Notes under the pieces: model-generated
The model's database searches: none
Told to the model about the DNA's origin: nothing
What the model saw: the letters and a program-made list of their open reading frames with translations, nothing else
Origin: Allobosea sp.
GTDB lineage: Bacteria; Pseudomonadota; Alphaproteobacteria; Rhizobiales; Kaistiaceae
NCBI GenBank assembly: GCA_017307955.1
Contig: JAFKFV010000009.1
Coordinates: 124,001 to 188,000 of the forward strand
Direction of reading: 5' to 3'
DNA: 64,000 nucleotides
Position numbers and translations under genes: made by a program
Shown: positions 43,597 through 53,086 of the stretch, piece after piece
Numbering within the stretch: the stretch's first letter is position 1
Layout: each line of letters opens with the position of its first letter

Positions 43597-43964
43597 GGCT
43601 TGCCCCCGCCCGGATGATAGACGCCGACCGGCCGGATTTCGTAGGCGCCGCCGGGATTGGCCGCGGCGAGATCGCGGGCGGTGTCGAGAATCTCCTCCAG
43701 CGAGCCACCTTCGACGAGATAGAAGCCGAGAAGCTGCTCCTTCGTCTCTGCGAAGGGGCCATCCAGCACCAGCGGCGGATCCTGATCCTTGCGCAGCGTC
43801 GTCGCGGCAGTGGTCGGCAGCAAGCGGGCGACGGGTCCGAGCCGTCCCTCGCGCGCCAGCTTTTCATGGACCACGGCAAGGCGCGCCATCACCGCATCGT
43901 CCTCCTCCTTGGTCCAGGAGCCGACGACGTCTTCTGAGTGATAGCAAAGGATGGCGTAGAGCAT
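43593..43964 (-). CDS. DGPF/YCII-related protein, partner of the ECF42 sigma factor
   Basis: 123 aa. Carries DGPFAETKEQLLGFYLVEGG near residue 74, the DGPF motif, and IRPVGVY near the C-terminus. A YciI-like ferredoxin-fold protein of unknown biochemistry, diagnostic companion of ECF42 sigma factors. Overlaps the sigma gene by 4 bp. Transcribed from a promoter 23 bp upstream that shares its sequence with the SRPBCC promoter. Confidence 0.9.
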   Translation of the reverse strand: MLYAILCYHSEDVVGSWTKEEDDAVMARLAVVHEKLAREGRLGPVARLLPTTAATTLRKDQDPPLVLDGPFAETKEQLLGFYLVEGGSLEEILDTARDLAAANPGGAYEIRPVGVYHPGGGKP

Positions 43965-43987
43965 GGATTCCTCCCTGGTGCCTTGAA

Positions 43988-44014
43988 GACGAATGGTCGC
44001 CGCCGCTTCCGACA
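43988..44014 (-). promoter_or_regulatory. ECF42-type promoter of the DGPF-sigma operon
   Basis: Minus-strand TGTCGG (44009-44014), 17-bp spacer, CGTC (43988-43991), 23 bp before the DGPF start. Identical boxes to the divergent SRPBCC promoter, implying autoregulation. Confidence 0.75.
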
Positions 44015-44065
44015 GGGAGCTGCGCTGCTATCCATGCCAACCCGGTTTCGTTTTTCGTGCAAGCC

Positions 44066-44092
44066 TGTCGGACAAGAGCCGGCACGATCGTC
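44066..44092 (+). promoter_or_regulatory. ECF42-type promoter of the SRPBCC gene
   Basis: TGTCGG (44066-44071), 17-bp spacer, CGTC (44089-44092), 35 bp before the SRPBCC start. Faces the other way from the DGPF-sigma promoter in the same 163-bp gap. Confidence 0.75.
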
Positions 44093-44127
44093 CTCCGGCC
44101 GGCTCACGCAACAGGGAGACAGCCATC

Positions 44128-44635
44128 ATGTCCGAGATGCCGAATGCCGAGAGCACAGGCGAAGGAAGCCCGATCGCCGAGCGCGAACTCGTCATCACGC
44201 GGCTGATCGATGCGCCGCGCGCTGCCCTCTATCGCTGCTGGACCGAGCCGGAACTGCTCGTGAAGTGGTTTGCGCCAAAGCCCTGGTCGACGCCCACCGC
44301 CGAGCTGGATGTCCGGCCGGGCGGCATCTGCCGCATCGTGATGCGCAGCCCGGAAGGCCAGGACTTCCCCAATCCGGGCGTCTATCTCGATGTCGTGCCG
44401 AACGAGAAGCTCGTCTTCACCGACGCCTTCGTCACGGCCTGGGAGCCCTCGACCAAGGCTTTCATGGTCGGCACCGTGACCTTCGCCGACGAGGGCGGCA
44501 AGACCCGCTACACCGCCCGCGTCCAGCACTGGTCGAAAGAGGACCGCGAGGCCCATGAGAGCATGGGTTTTCACGAAGGCTGGGGGCTGGGGCCGCTGCG
44601 CCGACCAGCTCGCCGAATTGGCCGCCACGCTCTGA
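44128..44635 (+). pseudogene. SRPBCC (Aha1-like) protein gene with C-terminal frameshift
   Basis: Starts MSEMPNAESTGEG; residues 20-150 are an intact SRPBCC/AHSA1 domain (ITRLIDAPRAALYRCWTEPE, VLFTD-type core, VTFADEGGKTRYTARVQHWS, MGFHEGWG). The 7-mer GGCTGGG is then repeated in tandem (44578-44584, 44585-44591). Removing one copy restores GWGRCADQLAELAATL and a stop at 44633, the expected family C-terminus and a total of 166 aa. As given, translation continues out of frame to 45237, antisense to the next gene. Either a genuine slip mutation, a phase-variable state, or an assembly error. Preceded by GGGAG and an ECF42-type promoter. Confidence 0.85.
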
Positions 44636-44700
44636 CCAGCGTCTCACGAAAAAAGGCGCCGTCCGTGGACGACGCCTCGCTCGCGAGCCGGGCTCCACCC

Positions 44701-45138
44701 TCAGGGGCAGACGTCCCAGAAGCCGCTCGTCTTGGCCGGGGTCGTATAATACCAGCAATAGCCGGCCTTGGGCGGCTGGCCGGCGACCGAGACCGCCGCT
44801 GCGCCGGCGATGAAGCCGAGCGCCGCGCCGGCAGCCACCGCGCCGCCGGGGGGCCAGTAATAGCGGCCCGGATTGACGACCACGACGCCGGGCGGCCGAT
44901 AGACAGGATGGCGATAGACCGGCGCCGCGCGATAGACGGGAGCCGCCGGGCGATAGGCCGGCCGCGTCGTCGCGCCCGCCGCGCATCCGCGCGGTCCACA
45001 GCCGGCAGCGGCGCAGCCCCGCGGACCGCAGGCCCCGGCAGCGCGCCGTGCCTCGGCAGGCGTCACCTGCGCGAATGGGGCGATCACAGTCGCGGCCGTG
45101 CCGGCGACGAGAACCAGTGTCTTCAGGAAATGTCTCAT
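44701..45138 (-). CDS. Small exported protein with Cys-Gly-Pro-Arg-Gly-Cys repeats
   Basis: 145 aa. N-terminal signal peptide (MRHFLKTLVLVAGTAATVIA...AEA), then a segment with CGPRGC occurring twice in the mature part (ACGPRGCAAAGCGPRGCAA), a Pro/Tyr/Arg-rich tract (PVYRAAPVYRHPVYRPP), and a glycine/alanine-rich hydrophobic stretch ending in WDVCP. A type common in rhizobial genomes, probably periplasmic or envelope-bound. Function unknown. Lies antisense to the shifted frame of the SRPBCC gene. Confidence 0.7.
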   Translation of the reverse strand: MRHFLKTLVLVAGTAATVIAPFAQVTPAEARRAAGACGPRGCAAAGCGPRGCAAGATTRPAYRPAAPVYRAAPVYRHPVYRPPGVVVVNPGRYYWPPGGAVAAGAALGFIAGAAAVSVAGQPPKAGYCWYYTTPAKTSGFWDVCP

Positions 45139-45300
45139 TCTACTGCCTCCCCCGTTGGCGAATCGGAGCTTATCACCACTGCGCTCCCGGCGGCAGCGTC
45201 ACCCTTCCGGGCGTCACGCAACAACGTCATAAAGTAGCAGACTCGCATGCCGGCAAAATGCCTCTAGAATTGTGGCGCCTTTCCTGCCGGAGCCCGATGC

Positions 45301-45759
45301 GTGAGCGAGACCGAAGCCCAATCCCCTTCCCTGCCCGCGCCCGTCGGCCGCGCGGTCCAGCCGACGCCTGATCGCTCGGCGATTCCCGTCATCCGGACCA
45401 TCGCCATGCCGGCCGATACCAATCCCGCCGGCGACATCTTCGGCGGCTGGCTCATGTCGCAGATGGATCTCGGCGCGAGCACGATCGCGACGCGTCGGGC
45501 GCGGGGGCGCACCGTGACGGCGGCGGTCGAGGCCATGTCGTTCATCTCGCCGGTCAAGGTCGGCGACGAGGTCACGATCTATGGCCGCATCGTCTCGACC
45601 GGCCGCACCTCCATCCGCGTCTTTGTCGAGGCCTGGCGCCGCAGCCGCGAGAGCGACGACGTCTCGCAGGTCACACATGCCACCTTCACCTTCGTCGCCA
45701 TCGACGCCGAGCGGAAGCCGCGCGCGCTGCCGCCGCTGGAGCCGGGCGACGGGGTCTAG
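45301..45759 (+). CDS. Acyl-CoA thioesterase, hotdog fold (YciA family)
   Basis: 152 aa. Hotdog domain with MPADTNPAGDIFGGWLMSQM, the YciA active-site segment (Asn/Asp), and VTAAVEAMSFISPVKVGDEV. Hydrolyses acyl-CoA to free acid and CoA. GTG start (VSETEAQS). A Pro-rich 25-residue N-terminus precedes the domain. Converges on the exported protein gene at 45764. Confidence 0.92.
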   Translation: MSETEAQSPSLPAPVGRAVQPTPDRSAIPVIRTIAMPADTNPAGDIFGGWLMSQMDLGASTIATRRARGRTVTAAVEAMSFISPVKVGDEVTIYGRIVSTGRTSIRVFVEAWRRSRESDDVSQVTHATFTFVAIDAERKPRALPPLEPGDGV

Positions 45760-45763
45760 CGGC

Positions 45764-46402
45764 TCAGGGAACGGAGATCTGGCTGGCGCCGAAGGCGGTG
45801 ATCGCGTCGCCGCTCAGCAGATAGTTGATGCTCTGGAAGGTGGTGAAGCCGCTCTTCATGGCCGCGCCCTGGTTGATATAGGCGACCATACCGTCGCGTG
45901 GGCTGACCGGACCATAGGCCTTTTCAAGATCGGCGAGGCTGCCGCCGAGCCCGGGCATGGGTTTGGCGGGCTTCGGACTGGCGAGGCCGTTGGCCGGCGC
46001 ATCGCAGACCGGGCTCGGCTGCGCCGCGGCGGCGGCGACCAGCGTTACGACCTTCGAATCGCCACCCGACTGGCCATCCGAGACGAACCAGACGAGCTGC
46101 GTCTGGCCGCCATCGCCGAGCTGGTAGCAAAGCCAATCCGCCGAGGCGACGCCGTCTGTCGCGTGATGGAGCGTTCCGCCGAACGCGTCATGCAGATCGC
46201 CAAGGGGCGTCTGGCCGAGGACGATCGTCGCCGGACCTGCGGCGATGGTTGGTGCCGGCGGATTGGGGATCTCGTGCTGCGTCCCCTCAGCCGCGGCGCC
46301 GGAGAGCAGCGCCGCCGGAATGCCCGTCAGTCTCGCGCCGTCATCGGCGAGCGCCGTTCCGGCGGTCATCAGCACGAGGAGCGATGCGGCGGCAAGTTTC
46401 AT
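45764..46402 (-). CDS. Exported protein of unknown function
   Basis: 212 aa. MKLAAASLLVLMTAGTALA is a clear signal peptide. Residues after it include ADWLCYQLGDGGQTQLVWFV and a C-terminal AYGPVSPRDGMVAYINQGAA. Two Cys residues could form a disulphide. ATG 46402 is chosen because it begins the signal peptide; the upstream in-frame region is arginine-poor noise. No family recognised. Confidence 0.75.
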   Translation of the reverse strand: MKLAAASLLVLMTAGTALADDGARLTGIPAALLSGAAAEGTQHEIPNPPAPTIAAGPATIVLGQTPLGDLHDAFGGTLHHATDGVASADWLCYQLGDGGQTQLVWFVSDGQSGGDSKVVTLVAAAAAQPSPVCDAPANGLASPKPAKPMPGLGGSLADLEKAYGPVSPRDGMVAYINQGAAMKSGFTTFQSINYLLSGDAITAFGASQISVP

Positions 46403-46507
46403 GATGGACGTCTCTGATGGCGGTATCGCGGATCGGCGGCCCAAGCATGGTCCGGACAGCCATGCGAGAGTATTGGAAGCGCCCGGCGCGGTCCACAATG
46501 ACGGCGA

Positions 46508-47206
46508 TCAAGCGGCGTCAGAAGCACCGAGCGGCGCGACATGGCGCACGGCGAACGGCGCCCCGCGCTGTGGCTCGATGAAGACCGCGAGCCGATCGAT
46601 CAGGAGCGGCTTGCCGTCAAAATCCGCGAAATGGCGCCGCAGCGCCGTCTCGATAGCCTCGGCATCCTCGCGCGGCACGCGGCCGGTCAGCGAAAGGTGG
46701 AAGCGGAAGGCGCCGAACACATAGGGATAGCCCCAGCGGACGAGGTTGTGTTCCTCCTCCAGCGTCAGCCCGGCGGCGCGGCGGCGCGCCATGTCGGCGT
46801 CAGACATCGGCGCGCGGAACGAATCGAAATCCGCCACGATCCGGCCGGCCCATTCGTCGAGCGCGTCCACCGGTTCGTTCGGGACCAGCGCGAAGAAGCG
46901 GCCAAGTCGCCGCAGCACCAGTTCGGGAATGGTGATCGACCGGGACGAGGCTGCGAAGGCATCGACCGCGGCCAGAAGCTCAGCATCGCTGCGGCCCTCG
47001 GCGAGCGCGAACGGCGCCTTCAGCGTGCCATGGAAGCCATATCGGGCGGGATCGGCGAGATAGGCTTCGACGGTTTCGGGCGCGAGCCCCTCGACGCCGG
47101 GCAGCGGCAGGTCGGTCGCGCCGAAGGCGTCGCGGCCGAGCCAGGCGACGGCGGCGCGGGTCAGCGGATGATCGGGAGCGGGCGTTGCATAGATGGCGTA
47201 GCGCAA
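46508..47206 (-). CDS. DUF1045 family protein (2H phosphodiesterase-like)
   Basis: About 232 aa. Two conserved HxT/S motifs as in 2H phosphoesterases: FHGTLKAPFALAEG near residue 60 and FRFHLSLTGRVP near residue 180. DUF1045 members are often annotated as phosphonate-metabolism proteins because some lie in phn operons; no phn genes are visible here. Start TTG at 47206 (LRYAIYATPAPDHPLT) is chosen from a GAGGA ribosome site 6 bp upstream and because family members begin RYAIY; an ATG at 47248 adds an Arg-rich leader. Confidence 0.8.
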   Translation of the reverse strand: MRYAIYATPAPDHPLTRAAVAWLGRDAFGATDLPLPGVEGLAPETVEAYLADPARYGFHGTLKAPFALAEGRSDAELLAAVDAFAASSRSITIPELVLRRLGRFFALVPNEPVDALDEWAGRIVADFDSFRAPMSDADMARRRAAGLTLEEEHNLVRWGYPYVFGAFRFHLSLTGRVPREDAEAIETALRRHFADFDGKPLLIDRLAVFIEPQRGAPFAVRHVAPLGASDAA

Positions 47207-47378
47207 GACAGTCCTCGGCCTTCGACGAAGCGGGCGGCGTCCTATCATTAGGCCATCGCGCCCTCAGTGACGACGACGATCCGGTGACCGGCGGCGATCC
47301 GGCGCAGGCAGTGGAAATGCCCTTCCCGATCGGGCATCATGAAGATGTCGCCGGGCGGGCGCCGAAGGAGTGATCATC

Positions 47379-47669
47379 ATGACCAGCACGCTGCGCTTGG
47401 CAGCCCTTGCCGCTCTCGCCTCGGTGTCGATGGCCGGCGATGCGGGCGCCTTCAGCTATTACGACGGCCATACCGCCCCCGTGCCGGACTGGCAGGTGTT
47501 CGGCTTCGACCTGACGACCGTCCCGGGCGATGTCGCCTCGCTGATGGCGTTCAAGGCTTCGCTCGATCCCCGCCTTCAACTCGCCATCAACAATCGCTGC
47601 AAGCAGGATATCGTCTCCATGCCCTGGCGCTATTCGTCCAAGGTACGGATGTTCTGCTGGGGCCACTGA
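47379..47669 (+). CDS. Small exported protein, RYSSxVRxFC family, copy 1
   Basis: 96 aa. Signal peptide MTSTLRLAALAALASVSMAG, then a short mature part with VFGFDLTTV and C-terminal NNRCKQDIVSMPWRYSS followed by KVRMFC. AAGGAG ribosome site 8 bp before ATG 47379. The C-terminal motif C-x9-RYSS-x-VR-x-FC recurs in the next gene with the same spacing, so the two are paralogues. Two cysteines suggest a disulphide. Function unknown. Confidence 0.75.
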   Translation: MTSTLRLAALAALASVSMAGDAGAFSYYDGHTAPVPDWQVFGFDLTTVPGDVASLMAFKASLDPRLQLAINNRCKQDIVSMPWRYSSKVRMFCWGH

Positions 47670-47996
47670 CCGGACAGGCCGTTCGGTTTTCACCGACGTG
47701 TTCCCTGCGCTGATGGATCAGCCGCCCGCTGCCCTCCGGGCTCACATGCGCGGCTCATGACGCGGTGCCGATTTCGTCCGCAAACGTTCTCCCGCAACGC
47801 CCCAAAGTGATGGCGTGCAGGCCCGCAGCCGCTGCGCTTCAGCGTTCTATGCCGTGGAACGAAAATACGGCGCCGCCGTTTGCCTCCCGGAAGCTGCCGA
47901 TATCCTGATCGTTCAAGACCATCGGCAGTGCCCCAGAGACACGGACCCAAGCGGGAAGGTCAAACGACGCTTCCCGCCGCACTCAGGGAGCTCAAG
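47670..47996. other. Intergenic region between the two RYSSxVRxFC genes
   Basis: About 327 bp. No gene, strong repeat or promoter that I can support. Confidence 0.5.
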
Positions 47997-48383
47997 ATGG
48001 CGCTTTACACTTTCGGCAAGCTCGTCGCCGGCGGACTTCTTCTTTCCACGCTCGCCTTTACTCCGGCGCTGGCGCAGGACGCTCAGTCGGATACGCCGTC
48101 CGTCAATCCGAACACCGGCGCCGCGACGACGCCGACGACGCCCGGGACTGGCGACACCGCCAACCCGTCGAATGGCGTCTCGCCGGAATCGTCGAGCGAG
48201 ACCGACAAGCCGGGCGGCGCGATCGCCGACAAGGACGTTTTCGGCTTCGACATCACGATGGGCACCGCCAATCTGACGGCGGAGCAGATGATGGCGGCCA
48301 AGAACACCTGCCGCGATCAGGTGACGATCGAACCCACGCGTTATTCCTCGACCGTCCGCAGCTTCTGCGATCAGCTGAAGTGA
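47997..48383 (+). CDS. Small exported protein, RYSSxVRxFC family, copy 2
   Basis: 128 aa. Signal peptide to about residue 26 (MALYTFGKLVAGGLLLSTLA...ALA), a long Thr/Pro/Ser/Gly-rich disordered linker (GAATTPTTPGTGDTANPS), then a conserved C-terminal domain: DVFGFDITMG and KNTCRDQVTIEPTRYSS followed by TVRSFC. Same C-x9-RYSS-x-VR-x-FC pattern as copy 1. GGGAG ribosome site. Its 3' end overlaps recO by 13 bp on the other strand. Confidence 0.75.
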   Translation: MALYTFGKLVAGGLLLSTLAFTPALAQDAQSDTPSVNPNTGAATTPTTPGTGDTANPSNGVSPESSSETDKPGGAIADKDVFGFDITMGTANLTAEQMMAAKNTCRDQVTIEPTRYSSTVRSFCDQLK

Positions 48384-49138
48384 TCGCCCGGCGCGCGTTC
48401 CAGCGCGCGCCTCAAACGTGAAACGAACTCGCGCCGCGCGGCAGGCTCCTCGAGCCCGCGCGGCGCGTAGACATCGCGGTCCAGGAAATGGCCCGTCAGT
48501 CGGAAAGCGTCCTCCAGCGCCGACGCGGCGTCATTGGCGCCGCGGCCGCCGGTCAACAGCCCCGGCAGCGGGAGCAGCCGTTCTTCGTAGCCACGCGCGC
48601 CTTCCGCGCTGACCCCGCGACCGCTGCGCGGCGAGACGAAGACGAGGCCTTCAGTCGCCCCGGTCACGGCGCAGCGCGAGAGATCGAGCCCGAAGCCGCT
48701 TTCGTCCAGCAAGGCCAGTTCAAAGCGCGCCATGAAGGTGCCGATATCGACCGGCTCAGGGGCAGCTGCCGCCGCGAAACCGGCCATCGCCGCCTCGGCG
48801 GCGTCGTGAAGCCCCTGATGGCTTTCGCGCTCGGCCAACAGCCTCAGATGACCGACCAGCACCTGCAACGCAAACAGCGCCAACGGCCGATCGATGATAG
48901 CCGCCGCGCGCAGGTGGACCGGCTCGACCGTGAACACACCGAGTTGGTCGTCGAGCCGCGCCCGCCAGGTCGCCGCGACCCGATTGCCGGGCTGCAGGAC
49001 GGGGGCCAGGCGCTTCGACCGGCCGCCGCGGACAACGCCGAGCTGGCGGCCCCGCTCGGCGGTCATGAGTTCCAGGATGGCGCTGGCCTCACCGAGGCGG
49101 CGGACACCGAGCACGATGCCCTCATCGCTCCACTGCAT
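48371..49138 (-). CDS. recO: DNA repair protein RecO
   Basis: 255 aa. N-terminal OB-fold opening MQWSDEGIVLGVRRLGEASA and a C-terminal helical domain with ESGFGLDLSRCAVTGATEGLV. RecFOR pathway mediator that loads RecA. Normal length; the zinc-finger cysteines are largely missing, as in many alphaproteobacteria. Confidence 0.92.
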   Translation of the reverse strand: MQWSDEGIVLGVRRLGEASAILELMTAERGRQLGVVRGGRSKRLAPVLQPGNRVAATWRARLDDQLGVFTVEPVHLRAAAIIDRPLALFALQVLVGHLRLLAERESHQGLHDAAEAAMAGFAAAAAPEPVDIGTFMARFELALLDESGFGLDLSRCAVTGATEGLVFVSPRSGRGVSAEGARGYEERLLPLPGLLTGGRGANDAASALEDAFRLTGHFLDRDVYAPRGLEEPAARREFVSRLRRALERAPGDHFS

Positions 49139-49262
49139 CGCCGCGTTCGTCCCGCTCTCTCACGCCCGGCCGATGCGCCGGGTTCCTCCCATCTGGTCAT
49201 GGATCGCGGGTGTCACCAGCTTCGGCATAGCAGAACCCAGCAAGGCGGGGGCCGAAAGGCAA

Positions 49263-49302
49263 AACCCAAAAGCAAAAGGCCCGGCGTTTCCGCCGGGCCT
49301 TT
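49263..49302 (-). terminator. Terminator of the porin gene
   Basis: GGCCCGGCG/CGCCGGGCC stem with AAA/TTT extension and a 4-nt loop, followed on the minus strand by TTTTGCTTTTGGG, about 22 bp after the porin stop. Confidence 0.9.
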
Positions 49303-49323
49303 CCCATTCCCGTGAGGGAACGA

Positions 49324-50607
49324 TTACCAGGAGCGCTTCATCCAGAGGTTGACCGCCCAGACGTCGCCGTCCAGATCGCCACCGTCGAGGAGGTCGCGGT
49401 CGACGTTCAGATGCGAATACTGACCGTCGAGCATCAGGTCGAGACCAGCAACCGGGGTCCAGCCCGTCGAAGCGACGAAGCGGTAGGCGTCCAGGTTGGT
49501 GTCGTCGTAGTAGCCGTCGCCGTCATAGGCAGCGTAGCCGCCCGACACAGCCGACCAGACCGTGGGGGTCCAGACATGCTTGTACGAAGCGAGGGCCGAC
49601 CAGCTCGAGCCCGGAGCAACAGCCGCGTTGAACACGGAGTCAGCGGAGCTGATGCCGTTGCCGACGAGGCCCGCAACCGACGTACCGCCGGCGATACCGG
49701 TGTACGAGTTGGCGTTGTCGCCGTACGAAGCGGTGACGAAGAACTTGTCGCCAGCCGAGAAGCTGTCGAGAGCGAACTCGACGCTGCCGCCGATGGCCCA
49801 GCCCGTCTTGGCTTCGTAGTCGTACGGGATCAGGGCAGTGCCGAGACCCGTGCGGTCGACCGCGGCGTTCACGTAGGCAGCGGCCAGCTTCGTCGAGAAG
49901 ATGCCCGAGGCGTAGGTGATGGCGCCGACGACGTCCGGAATGTTGCTCTGGCCGCCGAAGTAGTAGACGTCGCCGTCGTTCACGAGGCCATCGATGCCCG
50001 GGGCGGCGCCACGGTCACGCTGGTCTTCGATCGAGAGGGCGAGACCGAAGCCGTTGACGGCATAGGTCGCCTGGATGTGGTCGGTCGACGAGTCCGAACC
50101 GAACACGCCGGTGTCGGTGTAGCCGCGGCCGAAGTCGAACAGCGAGGTGAAGCGACCGGCCTTGATCGGCCCGATCGACAGCCACGCGCTGTCGACATAG
50201 GCAGAGTTCGTCGAGGAGTTGACGATCTGCGAAGCCGACGAGGAGAAGTTGCCGGTGTTGCCGGTCTGGGCGCGGAAGTCCAGGAAGCCGGTGAGGTTGC
50301 CGAACTCGGTGACCGACGAGGCGGTCAGCTGGATCGAAGCTTCCGTGTAGAAGTTCGACCAGTTCGAGGTCGGGTAGTAGCCATTGTAGACGCCGAAGTC
50401 GGTGTCACCGAAAGCGGTGCCGAACTTCACATAGCCACCGACCTTGATGCAGGTGTCGGTGCCGGGCGAGTAGAAGAAGCCCGAACCAAACGCGTCGCAG
50501 ACCTTCACGTAGTCGACCGGCTCGGCGACCGTGAGATCCGCCGCCTGAGCGCCACCGGCCACGATCATCGCAGCGGCAGAGCCGAGGAGAAGGGTCTTGA
50601 AGTTCAT
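49324..50607 (-). CDS. Porin (alphaproteobacterial Porin_2 family)
   Basis: 427 aa outer-membrane trimeric porin. Signal peptide to about residue 23 (MNFKTLLLGSAAAMIVAGGA...), DLTVAEPVDYVKVCDAFGSG mature start with the two conserved Cys (DTCIKVGG), alternating beta-strand sequence throughout, and a C-terminal aromatic (MKRSW). Codon use favours GCC/GTC/ACC strongly, fitting high expression. GGAGG 7 bp before ATG. Confidence 0.95.
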   Translation of the reverse strand: MNFKTLLLGSAAAMIVAGGAQAADLTVAEPVDYVKVCDAFGSGFFYSPGTDTCIKVGGYVKFGTAFGDTDFGVYNGYYPTSNWSNFYTEASIQLTASSVTEFGNLTGFLDFRAQTGNTGNFSSSASQIVNSSTNSAYVDSAWLSIGPIKAGRFTSLFDFGRGYTDTGVFGSDSSTDHIQATYAVNGFGLALSIEDQRDRGAAPGIDGLVNDGDVYYFGGQSNIPDVVGAITYASGIFSTKLAAAYVNAAVDRTGLGTALIPYDYEAKTGWAIGGSVEFALDSFSAGDKFFVTASYGDNANSYTGIAGGTSVAGLVGNGISSADSVFNAAVAPGSSWSALASYKHVWTPTVWSAVSGGYAAYDGDGYYDDTNLDAYRFVASTGWTPVAGLDLMLDGQYSHLNVDRDLLDGGDLDGDVWAVNLWMKRSW

Positions 50608-51008
50608 ATCCTGACCTCCAAAAGGTTAAACCAGGAGATATTTCTTTCTTCTCGTCGCCACCGGATCGATCAGTGATCTTTCCGTCAGTCGGCTCGCTCG
50701 AAGTCCGTCAAATCCCCGTTCGGCTGCATCTGCCTTTTGATTGTCCCCCACCCCTGGGTGACAGGCGCAACAGCGGGAACCGTTTTGCGATTCCGTGAAA
50801 GTGATCATACCGAAAGCCGCCGAGGCCGCTATGACGGAATTGCAACACTGCCGACCGTCGTCACGACTTCGCGATTAAGGTCTTCGAAAGAAGTGTTAAC
50901 GCGCTGACGAGAATTGGCTTTTCCCGACAGGCATCGGCTGCGCTTGTACCTTCGGCAGCACCGGAGCATGGTGCCGCCCCTGTTCAAGCCCTGCAAGGAT
51001 CGGTTTCC
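50608..51008. other. Intergenic region between divergent porin and mrp
   Basis: 401 bp, locally more AT-rich than its surroundings, holding the promoters of both genes. I see no strong operator or gene. Confidence 0.6.
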
Positions 51009-52148
<1,140 letters not shown>

Positions 52149-52149
52149 T

Positions 52150-53031
52150 TCAGGCCTTCAGCGCCGCGGCGTTGGCGATGAGGAAATCGCGCACCGATTC
52201 CGGCTCGCGGCCGGTCCAGTCCTTGACGACCGATGTCGTGATGGCATGGAAGCCTTCGGCCGCGGCAACGTCGAAGGCGACGAGCCCCTCGGCCATCGCC
52301 GGCGGCAGGCCGGCGGCGGCGAGCCCCTGCCTCATCGCCTCGGCCGGAAGCGCGACATGCTTGACGGGCTTTCCGGTGACCTCGGACGCGAGCGCCGCCA
52401 CCTCGTCCTGCGTAACCGGGGCCGGCCCCGTCACTTCGAGGAGAGACTTGCCCTCGGCACGCTCGAGCACGGCTGCGGCGACGGCGACGCAATCGGCCCG
52501 GGACACATAGTTCCGTCCACGATTACCGGTCGCCGTGTAGAGCGTACCCGTCGCTATGGCATGCGGCAGGCTGAAGAGCAGCATGTCCGCGTAGATGTGG
52601 TCGCGCAGCATCGTGAAGTCGAGGCCGCTCGCGGCAATGGCCTGCTCGGTCCAGAAGTGATCGCCGATGAGGCTCGGCTCGGGCGTCGGATAGGGAGACG
52701 GCCCCGAGAGATAGGCGATGTGGCGCACGCCGGCCTTGACGGCCGCCGCGACGGCATTCCGATGCTGTCCCAGGCGGCGGCCGGTCTTCTCGATGACATC
52801 GGTCGAGACCAGCAGCATGCGGTCGGCGCCCGCGAAGGCGGCGGCGAGCGTTTCCGGCCGGTCGAAATCGGCGGCGCGAATCTCGGCGCCCTTGGCGGCG
52901 AGGTCGGCGAGCTTGGAGGGATCGCGCGTCGTGCCGATCACCTTGCCGGCGCCCGATTCGAGCAGCGTCTCGACGACGAGACGGCCGAGATGGCCACCGG
53001 CGCCGGTGACGAGAAGGGTTGGTTGGCTCAT
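52150..53031 (-). CDS. NmrA/SDR-type NAD(P)H:quinone oxidoreductase (QorB-like)
   Basis: 293 aa atypical SDR. Rossmann motif LLVTGAGGHLGRLVVETLLE at the N-terminus, DRMLLVSTDVIEKTGRRLGQ, and DFTMLRDHIYADMLLF. Resembles E. coli YtfG (NAD(P)H:quinone reductase). Divergent from an HxlR regulator, the usual QorA/QorR arrangement. Expected redox or quinone-stress function. Confidence 0.85.
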   Translation of the reverse strand: MSQPTLLVTGAGGHLGRLVVETLLESGAGKVIGTTRDPSKLADLAAKGAEIRAADFDRPETLAAAFAGADRMLLVSTDVIEKTGRRLGQHRNAVAAAVKAGVRHIAYLSGPSPYPTPEPSLIGDHFWTEQAIAASGLDFTMLRDHIYADMLLFSLPHAIATGTLYTATGNRGRNYVSRADCVAVAAAVLERAEGKSLLEVTGPAPVTQDEVAALASEVTGKPVKHVALPAEAMRQGLAAAGLPPAMAEGLVAFDVAAAEGFHAITTSVVKDWTGREPESVRDFLIANAAALKA

Positions 53032-53086
53032 GAGTCGCTTTTCCTGATGTATGGGCCGGATCGCAGCAGGCTTTTCGGTGCCGCCG

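Noticed and set aside
44636..45237. Extended C-terminus of the SRPBCC protein
   Set aside because: Only open because of the 7-bp duplication; Arg/Ala/Gly-rich, opposite the gene for a small exported protein.
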